DNA of 64,000 nucleotides. Source: Dipetalonema caudispina (taxonomy: Eukaryota; Nematoda; Chromadorea; Rhabditida; Onchocercidae). Where the stretch lies: the NCBI GenBank assembly GCA_013365325.1, contig JABVXV010000196.1, positions 54,279 to 118,278 on the forward strand, in the 5' to 3' direction. Below the pieces are notes generated by a model. The model made no database searches and was not told where the DNA came from. It was given only the letters and a program-made list of their open reading frames with translations. Positions 1-12,462 of the stretch are shown here, in pieces (position 1 is the first letter of the stretch; each line of letters begins with the position of its first letter). The translations under genes and the position numbers were made by a program.

Positions 1-603
1 TATCTCGAATCTCGTTGGTTTGTGTTGCTATGAATATGCACGATGTCAAAGAACGAATAATATTGAGTATGCATTTCGCCTTTTATTAATTAATATGAAA
101 AGTATTCGGTTCATAGGATATATTTTAAGTGAATTTATTAAGTCATGAAATATGCTTTTTTAAATTTTGTCACATACTGCTTTACTAATCTATCATCAGA
201 AATTTTGACTGCTACTAAACGAGCAATAATATAGTCCGAAAGGCTAAATAATTTCATTTTAAAGTATGCTATTACTGTGAATTCTTGTATACTAGAGATT
301 TTTTATACCTCAGCAATGAAATAGTGATGAATGGGATTGCCAGAAAAGACATCAGTGAAACGGAAGCTACATAAGTTAATGGGATTGTCAAATATATTTT
401 GCATGACTTAATTTGATATCGTTCCTAAGAAATCAATACTAAATTAATAATTCTTGATTCAAATTACCCTCCTAATGTAAAATTGAGCCAGTCATTGAAT
501 CAGAAGTGCATTTGTATACATATATATATACTTTTTTCTTACGAAATTGACTTTTCTGTAACTTTTCTGTATTTGTAGATCTGTTACGCAGTATCATTTG
601 TTA
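1..603. other. Upstream non-coding region with trans-splice-type acceptor
   Basis: No reading frame with protein-like composition is visible here. The segment is AT-rich with a short TA run near 515-530. Just before the first gene there is an acceptor of the form TTTGTAG at about 572-578, followed 26 bases later by the start codon at 604. No donor pairs with it convincingly, so I read it as a spliced-leader trans-splice site or the end of a 5' UTR intron. Confidence 0.4.
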
Positions 604-3403
604 ATGGCCGAAGAAAATGGTGAAGTGGATCGAGATCTACCAGCAATCGATGGCCATCGTTTATTAAATGAACTTGGCACATGTTGGTCAACTATTGCTC
701 TGGAGAAACGACGTCATCTTAACTGCTCAGGAGTAACAAATGTTATTGTGTTAGTTTCTTTGTTGTATCTAGTTGGATGCTGCTACCGTTCCCAAATTTG
801 ATTTAAATGTAAATACAGTTCAGGTATACCGTAAGCGGTAAACAATATGAATTTTCAATGAATTCACTGGATGTACCCTTGCGATGGCTTCGTGATCAGG
901 CTATCAAGAAACGTATCGAGGATGAAGGTCAAGAGTTCATGAGTGATTGCCCAGCGTGTAAGATGTTTAACTCAATTCTTGCATTATTGTAGCCTTAATT
1001 CATTTATACTTTTTATAAAATAGATTTGTTTAGTGGCAACATTCATATTTTTTAATTTAACTTCAGTTGAAATTCTGATTTTATTGAATCAATTCTTTTT
1101 GCTAAATTGAATGAAATTCATAAGATATTTCAATACAACTTTTTTCAGTACGGGAGTATGTTTTGGAAGCTGTGAAACAACCTGATATTGTATTGGATCT
1201 TAATAAGCCAATATCTAGCACGGCCTGCTTGGAATTTCTACTGCTGCGCGTAAACAGTTTGTTTTGTATTTTCAACTAAGTATTGATTGAAAATGATGCA
1301 TATGTGTGATTTTCTTCGATGTACTAATTTGCTAGGTTCTCGAGGCGATTTTACTCCAACACGCTGTTCAAGTTTTGCTGAGGGACATAGTCCAACTTCA
1401 AAAATTCATGGCCATTTGATAAGTTCACCATTAGAACGACGACAATGTTCCGGTACATATTGACAAATTTCGAATTAATTTTTGCAATTTTAATGCAAGC
1501 TAATATTGAATGTTTTGTCCATTTCACCTAGTGAACACGCGTAGATCCAAATATAAGCAGTTAATATACATGCTGGTAGAGATGTAATTCCTTTTTAAAA
1601 AATAAAAAATTCGAAAGAATTATTTTGAAAAGTTGGATCTCTTGTTGAAAATCAATCTAATTGAAATTCAGTTTTAATTTCTGATTAATTTTTGTTTCTA
1701 AGACTTGACCCTCAAATAGCACCGCAGAATTAGTATGACTACAGTTTCAGCGTCATCTATCGATATAAAAGATTCATTCGGTAATTCGATTGCATTTTAT
1801 TCGGTAGAAAAAATACATCGATACAAACCCAAACGGAATGCTTTATTAAGTGAGAGTTACTTACTGCATTCACATTCTGTTTTGATATGTAACTTATTAG
1901 CAAAGTATTATTATGTGAGCATGTTTCAAAGGTCTTTTTATTTTATGGGATTGTTTTGTTTACCGTGGTAAATTTGCTTTCTCAGACCAAAATTCTGTCA
2001 TTTTTCTGCAATTGACCCAAGATAAGCTATAGAAAAACTGCTATCACGGAATATCTTTGCTTTGTTAAGCTATTCGAACGGATGGTTTTGAATTAGCTCC
2101 AAACCAATCGCGACGAATAAGAACACGAAATTCTATATTTTTGCATTCTTTGCCGAAAACTTTATATGTGACATGGAATTACGTTGGTGGAGTTGAAATC
2201 ACTGACCGCTCAAATTGTAATTTTGCTTTCTTTATTAATTAATAATCATAAACCGAAGTTTTGAGTGTTGCTTTTTTTCTTTAAGGAAAGGATTTAATTA
2301 GTGAATGTTCCACAAAATGATTTGATCTCTTGAAGAAGTGTGTCGCACGTTCTTTTCAAGGACAGGTGTAGGTCATGTGTTACATAGGTCGTTTGGTCGC
2401 TTAATAATATATTGTGCTCGAAAACTCTGATCTATACCAAACAGTCCTGATAGCTCTTGTTTTCAAATTATGTTACCAATATCTTTTAATCCTATGTTTT
2501 GTTTCATCTCTAAACACTTAGTTTTTTTATTTGTAGCAAAACGAGGAGTGAAGATTGTTTGGTTAGCATATCCAACAATAAGGTATCAATCAGAAATGTT
2601 AAAAACGAACGAATTAACTAGTAGCACGCAAGATTCGACATTGATTTTTGAATCAAATGGATCAACTGAAAATGATAAACTATCAAGGCAAAAGGTTGGT
2701 GATATTCGGTTGCAATTATCGTGCGTTGGATCCATATTGTAACATTTGATGCTATGCTTTTGATGTTTAATTCTTACAAAGAATTGATCAATTTTATCAT
2801 TTCTTTTGAATCGTTTTGCTTTAGCTGTACAGTAATGGATGCTGGAAAATATTACAGCTGGAAGCAGATGTCGATGATGCTTTGAGTATTATAAAAAAGG
2901 TACGAATTTTACCTTTTTTTGAAAAATAATAATACTATAGGATTCAATCGATATCATGAATGTGATATTGATAATACATTTTATAAGTGATAAATGCATC
3001 ACTAATATGAATAAATGACAAATGCTAAACTTTGTTAACGCAGTATCGAAGTCATTGAGTAATTTAGCAAACCTTTAATTTCAGGTCTAAATAAATTTAG
3101 AATCTCAAATCTATCACTCTAGAATACAGTGAAATTTTTTCATATCTTATGAATTCTTATTTTTAGATAAGTACCGTAATCGATGGCATGAATTCAGTAG
3201 TTCGTCAGATTTACAAATATTCAAATGGTGGGACCAAAAAGCCAAAGAAAGCCGCTGCAAAAGCGTTTGGCAGTGACGCTGATGCACAATTCAAAGGACA
3301 AAATACTCCTGTTAGTTCTACAGTCCACAGGATATCTGAGTTGACTTCCGCAGTGACAAGCGCAGTTCCTACGCTGTTGAAGCTGTTGTCGAGACATGAT
3401 TAA
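604..3403 (+). CDS. Orphan nematode protein, 418 aa, 10 exons
   Basis: I do not recognise this protein. The exons that join in phase are 604-732, 819-957, 1149-1256, 1336-1452, 1532-1575, 1720-1849, 2097-2216, 2537-2694, 2825-2899 and 3167-3403 (1257 nt). All junctions have GT..AG ends and keep one open frame, which is the main reason to believe the model. The weakest donor is GTTTGT after 1256. The product looks soluble: no signal peptide or membrane segment. It starts MAEENGEVDRDLPAIDGHRL and has a conserved-looking block at about 45-110 (FRYTVSGKQYEFSM, DVPLRWLRDQAIKKRIEDEG). The middle is Ser/Arg-rich and probably disordered (residues 125-165). A second folded-looking block follows at 215-270 (LPKTLYVTWNYVGGVEITD, KRGVKIVWLAYP). 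The tail carries a basic patch (TKKPKKAAAK) and ends in a short hydrophobic helix with LLKLLSRHD. The start is the first ATG after a TTTGTAG acceptor. Confidence 0.7.
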
Positions 3404-4031
3404 GTGCACTTCATTTCCTTAATTTAGGCATTTAGTGAAAACTGTAATGCAACTGCTTGTTTTATTGTGAAAATGCAGTTTAGACTCCGTAAGTAATTTT
3501 TGGACTTGGGAATATGGAAAAAGCATTTCCAATTTACAAGTATTTTTATATTGTGAAGCAATATTATATTGTGCAGTAGTGCTCAGATACTTCTAACTCT
3601 TTTCTCTCACATCCATAAGTCGTTCATTCTGAAACGAGGGATTTTAGATGGTGATTTGAATCTTTAAGCCATTAATTCAGATATCTAAAGTTGAATCGTT
3701 ATTACATAGCCATTGAATTTGACTTCGATTCTGGATCTCAAGGTTATGGACCATTCTTAGGGATTCTTGTTACCGGGGATCTAGTAGTTCTCATTATTTC
3801 AAATGCGATAAACTTACTTTTCCTTGATTCTTAAGGTGGTATACGGCATAAAATGAAAATGTACAAACTTTTTGCACTTTGTTTCATTGAAATATTTTCG
3901 ATGTAATATAACAATTAAAAAATGCGTTATTATCAGAGTGATACAAACACTTACCATCGCATACACCCATACACACACATGCACATATATCAGTAATTGG
4001 AAATATGTTTTCTGGAATATCTTAATTCTTC
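3404..4031. other. Intergenic region, tail-to-tail
   Basis: This gap separates the convergent orphan gene and the phosphatase remnant. It holds a short CA-rich microsatellite near 3955-3985. I see no further exon-like block and no clear polyadenylation signal close to 3403. Confidence 0.4.
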
Positions 4032-5834
4032 TTAAGCGTTGTTCTTTGGATTTTTGGAACTTTCCGGACTTCTTTTAGCATGTTCAATACGCTTCCGCTG
4101 CACCAAATCATCATATTCTCTAATAAAGTCCATTACTTGTGGTGTTTTGGTGATTTCCAATTAAGATTAAGATTCCCGACACTATACGATAGATGAACAA
4201 ATATTGCTGAAACAAGCCTTTCTTTTCTTCGCAGAAGCAACGCTATATAAGCAAATTGATATTTCTATTAGAATTTTGTTGTCAGGAAGTATTGCGAGTT
4301 CCAGGTCATTCCCCTATTTTTTTATTCTCTCCGGCTTTTATCATTTCAATCCAAAAATTGATTTCCTGTAAAGTTGAATTGAAATTTTCGAATTATTTTT
4401 AAAATTACAATCTTTTAATTATGGAAATGTTCGCAAAAATGATGGATGCTTTTGCCAAAAAAAAAGATGAATGAATTACTTGATTATTTTGAATAGCACC
4501 TATTCGTTGATCGTGTATACTTTTTGCAACATCCGGTATTACAAATATTTCAATCTTTTCAAGTTTTTGAATTGCCATTTCAAATGCTGTGTATGTTCCT
4601 GTCCTAAACTTCATCTTTCGTTTGAAACATTCTTTCGTTTTGTTTATCTGTATATGCATTAATATTTAAAGAAAATTCAAAATAATTTAATTGGGATGCA
4701 AAAATCTTCAAAACCTTCCAATACCAGCACTGCAATGTACAACAACAAGCCTTTTTTGGTAATATTTCAGGACAAGTACTCGTACTTCACGACAAGTTGA
4801 TGTCGATTCGGCCACAAAATGGTCAGGCCAATCGGTATACAATATATGCATAACCTATAAAACATTAATTTTGACGAAAAAATGGGTCGCAAATGATCTT
4901 TTTTTTTTAATTTGAAGTTTGAAAAATTTGTTTACGTTTGCATAATGCAAAAAGAGCAGCATTATTGCTATTATCAAAATAAAACTGTATGTTTCATGAG
5001 AGAGTTTCTCAATTTCTAGTATTATTGGTAGATTTTTCGATAGTTTAATTCTTCTTAGGGAATGGAACATTCATATTTCATGTCTTTGTAATCGACTTGG
5101 ATTTTTGTTTGAATGACTTTTTTCAACTGTGAACTGTTTCGTGGCTTTTCAAAACATCGTACATGTACTACACCAAATTCTTTCCGGTTTAGATCATCCG
5201 GCAAATATTCCGCACATTGCTCTTTACCATTTTTATTAAACTGACATAATTGTAGAACAATATAAAATGTCAAAAAGATGGTATTTTGTGATATTATTTG
5301 ATTTTTAGCTCATATTACCAATATCATTATATAATGTATAGATTTATTGGATTATTTTAATTGCTATCATGAAATTTTTTTTCGAAATTAAGAAAAGAAT
5401 TTTAAAAGAAAAAGTTATGAAACTTCGAAAGTATTATGAGAAAATCTGACTCAGATTAGAATAATTGGAAGAATTATCGATTATTCAAGAAGTGTTCAAG
5501 TAAGCTTAAATACTGAACTTAAAACTATTGGATACATTTCATATGAACAATCGAATAATTCTACAATCGTTTGAGTCTCACTTAATCATAATCGTTCAAT
5601 ATTAAGAAAGATTCTTTTTTCGTTGAAAATTTTCGAAATTAGAAATGCAATCAATTTTACGCTAGTGGTTTTTCTATAATGAGAAGTTAATAACTTTGAC
5701 ATCCTTCTAAACAATCATCACCCAAAAGTTTTGAATAATGTTTGACATTGGTCCTTAAGCACAAATAAATGTCATATCATCACCAATACTTACGTATGAT
5801 GCATTTACGTAATCTTCTTTTAGAACAGTCGGGA
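4032..5834 (-). pseudogene. Protein tyrosine phosphatase remnant (nematode sperm-type PTP)
   Basis: Five segments on the minus strand align, in order, with the classical PTP domain. Segment 5834 downward begins after a TTTTAG acceptor with PTVLKEDYVNASYVS and runs through TFICA-stop-GPM to NFWVMIV-stop. The expected glutamine of the xQGP motif is a TAA (5755-5757), and a TAG follows 16 codons later (5707-5709). Segment 5097-5273 gives IVLQLCQFNKNGKEQCAEYL. Segment 4715-4854 gives the WPD loop (YTDWPDHF) and an intact P-loop, HCSAGIGR. Segment 4480-4603 continues TGTYTAFEMAIQKLE, IPDVAKSIHDQRIGAIQNNQ. The last segment, 4032-4206, begins QYLFIYRIV but must shift frame near 4162-4184 to continue as EITKTPQVMDFIREYDDLV and end at TAA 4032-4034. 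Internal junctions 4854/4715 and 4603/4480 keep phase. I found no N-terminal exons upstream of 5834. Two stops plus a frameshift argue for a pseudogene, but the C-terminal half has stayed remarkably intact, so it may be young. A sequencing error could explain one lesion, hardly all three. Confidence 0.75.
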
Positions 5835-8453
5835 CTAAAATTTTTAATTGTTGTTTAATGGGTGTTTGTGAAAAAAAAAAAAAAAAAAAAGATTATTATT
5901 TGATATTATTAATTAATCACCGGAGAGAACGATTTATTGATCTTTTATTGCTGAGATGCAGTCATTTTTTATAGTTCCTAATAATCTTTGATAAAGTCGT
6001 ATATGTATATTATATGAACTTGCAGGTTTTCAACAAGGAAATTCGAATATGTATCATTAAGTAAACAACATATTGGTAAATGACAATGAAATGGAAACTA
6101 AAACAGCCAAGCAACTTGTATTCTACAAATTTGCATCTATTTCGAACCGGACTTCCCTGTCATGAATGGAACGGTGGATAAAACCCTGTCGAAGCTATTA
6201 ATGATGAAGGTAATTTAAAAATTAAGGGAATATTTCAGGAAACTTTGAGTGATCCATTGTTCATAAGTCATTGGTGCTATTATTTTCAATTTACTCGCTC
6301 TGTCCTAAATTAGGCATTAAAGAAGATTTATAATTTTTGATTTTATGCAAAAATAAAGACATTGTTGGCTAGTAAGACTATTTTTCGGAAAATGTGATTC
6401 TCGTTCAATTTTTCACATTCGGTTAGTAAAGAGGTGTTTAAGCGTAAGAAATTTAAACCAACTAAGAGTATGGGACAGCAGAATATTTGCAAGGATTCAA
6501 TTTTTCCCTGGAAAAAATTTCTGAGTTCTTTTTTGTCTTATAAAATTTAAAAGGATTCTTTTTTTTAGATAAATTGGTTAATTTGATTTTTGTGACATAC
6601 AGCATGTTTTTGGCGAGTAAATTTCTTCCCGATTGGTATTCATCCTGACGATGGAAGTGCAATTATCGTTTTTCCACTACCTGTAGCTTTTTGTCTACAA
6701 TAATCAACCGAACAAATATTTTCCCCGCGTGATATAAGTGGTCGATAAAAAAAGAAACACCTAACGATCAAATTGAATAATTTGAAGGGTGTCTTATTGA
6801 ATGTTTACTTGAAAACTATAAATCTAAATTTTATATTCGCAGAACTTCATCTTTTCGGATAGCAATATCGTCGAATTTATGATTAATTGGAAATATTCGA
6901 AGATATTCTCAGATCATTTAACGCTACCCAACTTTTTAATGATGACATTGGATCTCTCAAAACAGACGTACGTCAGCTTATAGCGGTATGCTTGAAAAGT
7001 TTTAAGATACGCCATACTGTGTTACTGTCGAACAGTGTCACCTCATATATGGTATTTTGACTTGTACTTTAATAAATTCGATCCAATACATCAAACTTAA
7101 ACGTGAAATTTCGAAGAATCTCCAATCATTCCTTGAAAAATTGAAAGTTTAAAGATTCAAGAGTAAGTTTTAAGGGAACTGAAGTAAATCTTAAATTTTG
7201 AGAAGGAAATCTCCATTCCTCGCAAAAATTTAGAAAGTTAAATTAAATATCACACAATTCCATTGCAATATGTAGCATGAAAAAAGTTTGGAAGAAATCT
7301 TAACCATTGGTCTAGCTGGCATATATCAGACAAATTCATTTATAAATTGCCAGCTGAAAATTGCACAAAGCTTGAAAATGAACAAATTCGACTTTCCTTT
7401 GTCTTTTAATTAGTTGGAATAAATTTTGACTTATTGAAATTTCGAATGATAACAGGATATTTGCTTGGTCTCGGGATTACCATCATCATCTCTTCACTCT
7501 ATCAATCTTTGATGACATACTATCCCGCTAACTCTCCTTACATCAAACACTCTGATTTATCTAGCTATTTCATTTACTCTCAATCCCTCTATCTACTATC
7601 ACTCACAAATCTTAGCACTCTTTATACCCTCCTCTGGAAACATTTTATTTTCCCTCCATGATAATATAAAACGATATATATATATATCATATTTACCAGT
7701 ATTTGTTAGTAATTTGTGATTGGATGTTTTTTTTTTTTCTCTTTCGATCGGTTCCTCGTTGCGTGATATACAAAGAAGACAATTAATTATGGTTAACTTA
7801 GGTATTCCGTACTGTTTTTGATTTTAATTAATTTTTATCGAGTTGCTTGCTTGCTGATTGAATTTGATGTGCAATGTATAACGACGGAGCATATGTAAGA
7901 TGGATGACTTTAATATATCCACATATAAAATAGTTCCTTTCAAATTCGATTTCCATAGCAAATAATTAAAAAACCTTCTCTTGCTTACTTTCTGATTAAA
8001 TTTGATGGATGGCACCATGGCTTCAGTGGAGCCGGTGACCATTGGTGCTTATTTACTTATTTGTTTTTTATTTTTGTTTAGTAAATTTGCTTACATCTGG
8101 CGTCAAAGTGAAATTGAAGAGCTTAGATACTTCTGATCTTGTACAATAATATATCTCAATCGCGACGAAGACTTTTCGATAGTACTGTTGATATTTGTGA
8201 AATCTAGTTAGACTTCATTCATCACTTTCTCACTTGTTTAAAATTTTATTGCACATTGTATTGGGTATTATCATATATGAATGTACTGGATTTCCAAATT
8301 CCCGGATGAATGCATTTCGAAAAAGCTTCAAGTGACTACGCATTCTGTACAACTGAATTAGAATTGAAAAAAGTTGTTTATTTCAGATACTGCAAAAGTT
8401 TATGTGTTAAATGTATATCACAGATTTGATGAAAAAGGTGGTTTTTGCTTAGG
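5835..8453. other. Intergenic region without recognised gene
   Basis: The region contains a poly-A run at about 5871-5890 and a TA microsatellite at about 7676-7690. Short open frames are scattered on both strands, but none carries a motif I recognise or joins in phase with neighbours. N-terminal exons of the phosphatase remnant could once have been here; I did not find them. Confidence 0.4.
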
Positions 8454-11400
8454 ATGGCTCAAGTTATCGATCACGCAATTCAAGGGACATCCGGTAAAAA
8501 GTCAGTCGATAATTTTGAATTCTTTAAACACAAGAATTGTAACTTAAGATTTCCAATCGCTTTCAAAGTATTCTTTCTGCCCTCGTTTGTCTGTCAGACC
8601 TTATAGTTTTATCTGGTCAATAGGGAAGAGTACCAGGACACGGTACACTGAATAGGACTAAGTTCCACAGGGGTGATCTACAAAGGAAGAGCTCCATATA
8701 TGTGATCCATGGAATGCGTATGTAGCATTTATGTTAACTAAGTGAACGCTAAACGTTAAACTGGTTTCTATTACTTGAACTGTACATAGATTTGCTCGCA
8801 TTTCAGAGCATCTTTATTAAATAGTTGGGATACACAGACTACAAACGACATGTATCTGATGCAAATTTTTTGTCACCAAATGCCAAAATGCGTTAGTTGA
8901 TCGTCATTTACTTCATTAGAACCTCTATTGATGTTTGTTTATTTATGCTAAAAAAAGTGAATCGTTTGGCTCTATAAAACTGTATAATTTTCCATACTTC
9001 CAGGAATTTCATGCTCATTTGAGTGGTTGTATTAGCCGAAAAATGCTGCGTGTACTGGATTTAAGACATCGGAGTGAATATGGAACCAATTTAGTTTCGG
9101 ATGTGTTAAGTGGTCTTTATAAATATGACCGAACACCGAGAAATTTGGAAGAGTAAGCAAACCTAATCGATGCTTTAACTGATCTTATATGATTAGTTAA
9201 CATCAAAATTATCCACTATTGAATTTTAATTTATGAATTGCTACCGTAGATGTGTTGTCCAATTTCACCCGATTATTCGCTTCTTATCTGATTAATGCTG
9301 ATGACGAATTTACCTATGTATTGGCTTCTTAAAAAAGAAAGAAAAAAACATGGTAGCAATCTTCAAATAAATCTCGTAATTCGCTCTTTAAGAAACCAGA
9401 ATTTTTTGGCAAATTGTTTCATATTATAATATTTTGCAGAGCATTCGAACTATTCCCACTCATACAGCAATTAGTTGTTGGACCCGAAGATGTTACAGAG
9501 GTATTTTTTCTTCCAGTTTTTCAATATTTGCTCTCCATTTTAATTTTTATCTATTTTTTCCTGAGGTTGAGCAACATTCAAAATTGCTTAAGAACAAAGT
9601 AATTAATGTAAGATAGGGCTTGAATTCAAAACCGGAAGCTAATTTGTACTTTTTTCTTGCTAGATATTTACTGCAGTTTAATTTTAACGTCTGCAACTGG
9701 TCTTGAGCTTTTTCGTAGTTGTTATTTGTTAGACTGTCGAATATATATCTGTTAGTGTAATTAAACACTTTGTAATATTTTTATGTATATCGCATGACAT
9801 GTTCTAATGTGTAAAGTTTTGCTTGCTTTTATATTTTTCTATAAAAATCGATTTTAAGGTGACCTGCGAGGTAATTAGGGAATTCAGCGAGGAAAATGTA
9901 GTATATTTGGAATTACGATCTACACCACGACAAACCGCTCATATGTCAAAAGAAGAATATGTAAAGGCGCTTATAGCAGGTGTGGTCCAGTCAAGACAAC
10001 TTTATCCGAACATTTGCGTCCGGTTTTTGCTCAGCATCAATCGACGACAAACAGTTGAAGAAGCTGAAGAAACACTGGAACTGGCTTTACGTTATGGTGT
10101 GTAATTCTCTGTTAATCTGAAGTAGAAAATAATGTTAGGATCTTTGTTGTTGTATCGTGAAAAAAAACCTCAGCCCCTGTTGGTGTATCTGTGTGATACG
10201 TTAAATACACGGATAAAATGCCGACAACATCTGAATTGTGCCAGCATAAATTAAAGCCATTGTTACGATTAGCAGTCTTTTAGAAATATTCTGAAAGTTA
10301 TTTGCATGAATTCACCACAAAAGAATATCCGCTTCAAATTTTAGAACGATTTATTCTGTGCAAACTTCTGCAACGTTTTGCACTTCACAATAAATATAAT
10401 CGCGTTCATGGTAAGAGATTTACTTTTTTAGGAAAACATAATGATGATAAGGCAACAAATGGGATCATTATTGGTATCGAAATAAGCGGAGACCCAAAAT
10501 ACGATGCACGGAAATTTTTACCGCTTCTACGAAAAGCTAAAGATGATTTACCCGTCATTGCATTTCACCTAGCTGAGGTAATTTGTGCATACTAAAATTC
10601 TTCTGAATTGGTTGCCATGTGAAAGTTCTGAACTATTGCTTAGTGCGAAATATATGACCAGTCAAAATTGAGACAGTTTGAAGTTTGTAAGATTTTTCAA
10701 AAAGCAGTTTTCAATTTTGCACTTTTTCCTACGATTTTTTCATGATTTCGTCCCTTTTTTGGAGAATTTTTACGGTAGTTTTTTTTCATAACTACTATCA
10801 TTTGCGTAATGTTAATACCGTATTTTAATCCATTTCTGGGTAATTCCTGTTAAACTTATATGCATAACCAAAAATGCAGTCTTCATTTTCGTCAGTTCAG
10901 GATTATCTTTCCTTTCTTAACATTATTTATATGTACTGGTAAAATAAATAAGTTGTTAAATATTTCTGAGGCCCGGATTTTAACTTCAGATGGAAGAATA
11001 CATGGATGAAATCGAGGAGTGCGTGCTTTTCGGACCTACGCGAATAGGACATGCAACGTTTCTGCATAAAATTTCAGACGAAGCTCAGCTCAATAGGATT
11101 TTCGAATATTTGTACAAAACTCGTATCCCAATAGGTTTTTCCTTCATTTCATTGTTAGATTCGAAACTGGATGGTAACATGCAAAGTATTTACATAATTG
11201 CTGAAACGCATACTTTGAATCTATCAAAATACTGAAAAATCAGTTATCTTATTCCCAAATTATCTTTTTTACCGTATCAATTTTGTTGTACGCGTCAGTT
11301 ATATAAATCGTATAAATTGTTCTGTACCTTTCACAGTATAGAAGTTGAAAGGCCAAAGAAAGTTGGAAACGAGCTGAGGTAACACTGATTATGTTTGATT

Positions 11401-12208
11401 GAGATTAGGCTACTCGAGTCATCAACAGTTTGTTACCAAGATAAAATGTGCGGATCGGTTTGATAGTTTTTGAACCGGAGCTTATTTCAAAAAGCTAACA
11501 TAAAACCACTTTCAGTTTATGTTTTCTCAAGAGAAAGCATAAACATACTTGGTAAATGTATTTTACTGGACTTGTATTAAGAATTATTATTACAGAAATA
11601 TGTCTCAGTTCAAACATGGTATGTGGAACAGTTAAATCGGCGGAAACCAGTCATCTCATGCATTACTGCAAAAAAAATTATCCCATATTAATCAGTGTTG
11701 GTTTTCATATGTATTAATGCTATCTTCACAGTTAGAGGAGTACCATCTGTAAGCAAATTTAAGTTTTATTTTTTATTAATTTACTTTCAGAGATTATTCA
11801 TTCACGTACGAAGTGTTGGCAATTCTTTCTAGGTTATATATACCATATTGTTTAAACTTTTATATAAAATGACATTCCTGGTATTGAGAGGATGTAACCC
11901 AAAAAGCTAGATAATTGAAATATCGGAATATTATCTTTATTTTGATCGATCTTTCTTCTACAATAAAATTTCCATATTTGCAGACTGATGATCGAGCGAT
12001 GATGTGTTGCAGCTTGTCTGATGAGTATGTACGTGTTGCGCGAGCGCTGAATTTGGATTTGCAGGAAATATTTGATTTTTCGTATTCTACTACCGAATAT
12101 ATTTGCAAAAATTTAACTGTTGATGAGAAGTTGTGCATATTTAGTCAGTTTCACAAGTTTATGAAAGCTAAAAATCTTACTTTGAAATATTCTAAGGTTC
12201 AATCTTAG
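8454..12208 (+). CDS. ADAL: Adenosine deaminase-like protein (N6-methyl-AMP deaminase family)
   Basis: The predicted protein belongs to the ADAL branch of the adenosine deaminase superfamily, cytosolic zinc enzymes that in plants and animals deaminate N6-modified AMP. Exons are 8454-8567, 9004-9152, 9440-9500, 9859-10096, 10432-10577, 10990-11134, 11596-11696 and 11984-12208 (392 aa; the human protein is about 355). The metal and active-site motifs are present in order: EFHAHLSG, YLELRSTPR, GIEISGDP, IAFHLAE, FGPTRIGHATF, EICLSSNM and TDDRAM. Every internal junction keeps phase. The first exon is uncertain. An ATG at 8454 follows a TTTTTGCTTAG acceptor and its exon ends at 8567 with GTATTC, in phase with 9004. 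Alternatively translation could start at 8935, after TTCATTAG, and read straight into HAHL (377 aa). An AATAAA lies at 12457-12462. The catalytic set looks complete, so I expect an active enzyme. Confidence 0.9.
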
Positions 12209-12456
12209 CAGTGGAAATATTAATAATAGTTATTTATCTGTGTGTACTGCTTATTGTCTGTTGGTTTACTATGCTCCTAAAAATTGTTGGAATATTATGC
12301 AGTTGATTTGGATTAGGGATTACCACTTTGCTCTTTTATTAAATATTAAGTTCGAATTTTCGTCACTTATGTGTATTGCTCAATTTTCAAGTAGGACTTT
12401 TTGCTTCTGAATTATGTAGATAATATCATATTCCTAGAGTGCTTTCTTTAAGTTTT

Positions 12457-12462
12457 AATAAA
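12457..12462 (+). terminator. Polyadenylation signal of ADAL
   Basis: AATAAA, about 250 bases after the ADAL stop codon, on the same strand and in otherwise non-coding sequence. Confidence 0.6.

Noticed and set aside
8388..8500. Protein-like frame TAKVYVLNVYHRFDEKGG after a TTTCAG acceptor
   Set aside because: No partner exon in phase. It overlaps the better placed ADAL first exon in another frame and is probably chance.
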